Shown here: positions 62,891 to 64,000 of the stretch, piece by piece
How the letters are laid out: the number at the start of each line of letters is the position of its first letter
How positions within the stretch are numbered: the first letter of the stretch is position 1
DNA from: Limnohabitans sp. 2KL-17
GTDB taxonomy: Bacteria > Pseudomonadota > Gammaproteobacteria > Burkholderiales > Burkholderiaceae_C
DNA: 64,000 nucleotides
NCBI RefSeq assembly: GCF_003063415.1
Contig: NZ_NESK01000006.1
Location: 62,001-126,000, forward strand
Reading direction: 5' to 3'
Position numbers and translations under genes: made by a program
Notes under the pieces: model-generated
Databases searched by the model: none
What the model was told of the DNA's origin: nothing
What the model saw: the letters and a program-made list of their open reading frames with translations, nothing else

Positions 62891-63364
62891 TCAGATGTAA
62901 TGCATGCGGTTTTTGAGGATGCGGGCAGCGCGCCGGCTCATCAAGGTCGTGAGGTCGGCCGCAGGGCTGCTGGTGTCTTCGGCGCGGTCCATCGCGGTTT
63001 GCAGGTCACGCATCATGCGGGTGTCGGTTTGGGCCATCGCCCACAAGCGCTCGTCCGCCCGGCGACGGGCCACACCGGCAGACCAGTTGTCCAGCCCGGT
63101 GATCACCCCTTGCGCCAACATGCGGGTCACGCCGCGCAGCGCCAAGATGGCCAGCACAGCCACCACCCAAAGCGCCAACCAAGAAGCCAGCACATGGGTG
63201 TCCGCCCAGCCATCGATCATGTGGTCGACCAAAACAACCAGGGCCGCCACACCGGCTGCCAACAACCAGAGCGCCAGGTTTTGAGTGGATGTGGTTGAGG
63301 TGGCGCTGATGGCTGGCACCGAGGGCATTTGGCCCAAAACAGATTTTTCAGTGGTCGTGTTCAT
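62891..63364 (-). CDS. Small membrane protein of unknown function
   Basis: The 157-residue protein starts at the ATG at 63364 with a weak GGGAAC ribosome site. It has two hydrophobic segments (LALWLLAAGVAALVVLVDHM and VLASWLALWVVAVLAILALR), followed by a charged helical C-terminus (RRADERLWAMAQTDTRMM, ending in RRAARILKNRMHYI). No family is recognised. It is divergent from a LysR gene across an AT-rich 146-bp gap with repeated ATTCAT elements, so it may be a LysR target. Confidence 0.65.
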   Translation of the reverse strand: MNTTTEKSVLGQMPSVPAISATSTTSTQNLALWLLAAGVAALVVLVDHMIDGWADTHVLASWLALWVVAVLAILALRGVTRMLAQGVITGLDNWSAGVARRRADERLWAMAQTDTRMMRDLQTAMDRAEDTSSPAADLTTLMSRRAARILKNRMHYI

Positions 63365-63510
63365 TTTTAGTTCCCTTCGTTCGATTTTGTATGCCTTGGC
63401 AATCCAAATCATCAAAACCACACCTCTATACTAGGGTTTTCACGCATATTGTTCAAGTTTATATTCATGATGTTATTCATTCATAATGATGATACATAAC
63501 GGGTGTTTGT

Positions 63511-64000
63511 ATGAACCTATCCATCCCTGCCTCTTTTCGCAAGCTGGACCTGAATTTGCTCCGGGTGTTTGACGAAGTCATGGCCGAGCGCAGCCTGACG
63601 CGTGCTGCCCGCAACCTGTCACTGACTCAGCCGGCCGTGAGCAACGCATTGCGTCGCCTGCGCGATGCGCTGGACGACGAGCTGGTGCGCCGCCACGGGC
63701 ATGGCATCGAGCCCACGCCACGGGCACTGGCCCTGTGGCCAAGCGTGCGTGAAGCGCTGCGCCAGCTGCAAGAAGCCATCGTGCCCAGCCTGTTTGTGCC
63801 GAAGGAGGCCAGCAGCACCTTCATCTTGACCATGGCCGATGCCACGGCCGCCGAGTTGATGGGCGGGCTGGCCCAGCGGCTGCAAACCCAAGCGCCCGGT
63901 GTTTCGCTGCGCGTGGTGCCGCTGACCACGCGCGATCCGCGCGCCCTGCTGAGCGATGGCGCGGCCGACATCGCGCTAGGCTACTTTCCCGCCGTGTTGA
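63511..64000 (+). CDS. LysR-family regulator, truncated by the window edge
   Basis: The frame starts at ATG 63511 and is still open at the window end, giving 163 codons. The HTH is clear (LDLNLLRVFDEVMAERSLTR, then LSLTQPAVSNALRRLRDALD), followed by a PTPRALALWPSVREAL linker and the first part of the effector domain. The HTH style is that of the NodD/LinR-like group. The AT-rich upstream region (63430-63505) has several ATTCAT/ATAATGA elements that may be its sites. The divergent gene encodes a small membrane protein. Confidence 0.9.
   Translation, partial: MNLSIPASFRKLDLNLLRVFDEVMAERSLTRAARNLSLTQPAVSNALRRLRDALDDELVRRHGHGIEPTPRALALWPSVREALRQLQEAIVPSLFVPKEASSTFILTMADATAAELMGGLAQRLQTQAPGVSLRVVPLTTRDPRALLSDGAADIALGYFPAVL

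Overview
The window reads as a chromosomal segment of a high-GC betaproteobacterium, most likely Burkholderiales and probably Comamonadaceae-like. That placement is inference from gene content: Bug-type and TAXI-TRAP solute receptors, a monomeric NADP isocitrate dehydrogenase, GTP-dependent PEP carboxykinase, a single-chain indolepyruvate ferredoxin oxidoreductase, a methionine synthase split into two genes, and a classic SAH riboswitch. There are no rRNA or tRNA genes, no CRISPR array and no recognisable transposase or integrase. I list 59 genes, three of them broken or decayed and one cut by the right edge.

Layout, left half. 0.1-1.8 kb: a secreted Cys/Lys repeat peptide of the HvfA/bufferin type, divergent from an ECF sigma factor and its NrsF (DUF1109) anti-sigma; both sides carry a GTAACT-N16-CGRA promoter. 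1.8-9.4 kb: an FAD amine/amino-acid oxidase and LysR regulator, divergent from a TAXI-TRAP transporter operon followed by hutF. 9.4-15.3 kb: methionine synthase as two separate genes (metH-N and metH-C) with an opposite-strand tyrosine phosphatase between them; only the C-terminal half has the SAH riboswitch, and its SD-sequestering switch helix is legible. 15.5-19.7 kb: NTF2-like protein, GcvA-type LysR, queC, recQ.

19.7-24.3 kb holds the most unusual locus: six genes on the minus strand, each overlapping the next by 4 bp. They are a [2Fe-2S] subunit and a Tat-exported molybdopterin subunit of a xanthine-dehydrogenase-like hydroxylase, then SoxX, SoxY, SoxZ and SoxA. SoxB and SoxCD are absent, and the SoxY carrier arm ends in ACVDAS rather than GGCGG. 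This suggests a periplasmic carrier-bound oxidation pathway different from thiosulfate oxidation. A perfect 24-bp inverted repeat lies upstream.

24.5-34.9 kb: hpd, then a Bug receptor / CoA-transferase / HMG-CoA-lyase-like operon, DUF3297, an Hsp70-like protein, icd, a YebC-family regulator and a CBS protein. 35-42.8 kb: a type I restriction-modification operon (hsdR - decayed AlbA_2 gene - two small unknown genes - hsdS - SEC-C/UPF0149 gene - hsdM) that looks AT-richer than its surroundings. Its hsdM is interrupted by one in-frame amber codon, and the AlbA_2 gene has lost its whole middle. 42.9-55.7 kb: aroG, DUF3237, Lrp and indolepyruvate oxidoreductase, a frameshifted dadA-like gene, a PaaI thioesterase, a 44-residue membrane peptide, modABC and pckG.

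55.7-61.8 kb is a second unusual locus: two secreted caspase-like proteins on opposite strands, with a coupled operon of two paralogous secreted beta-type proteins, a zinc-ribbon membrane protein and an OmpA-domain protein. The window ends with an EamA transporter, a small membrane protein and a truncated LysR gene.
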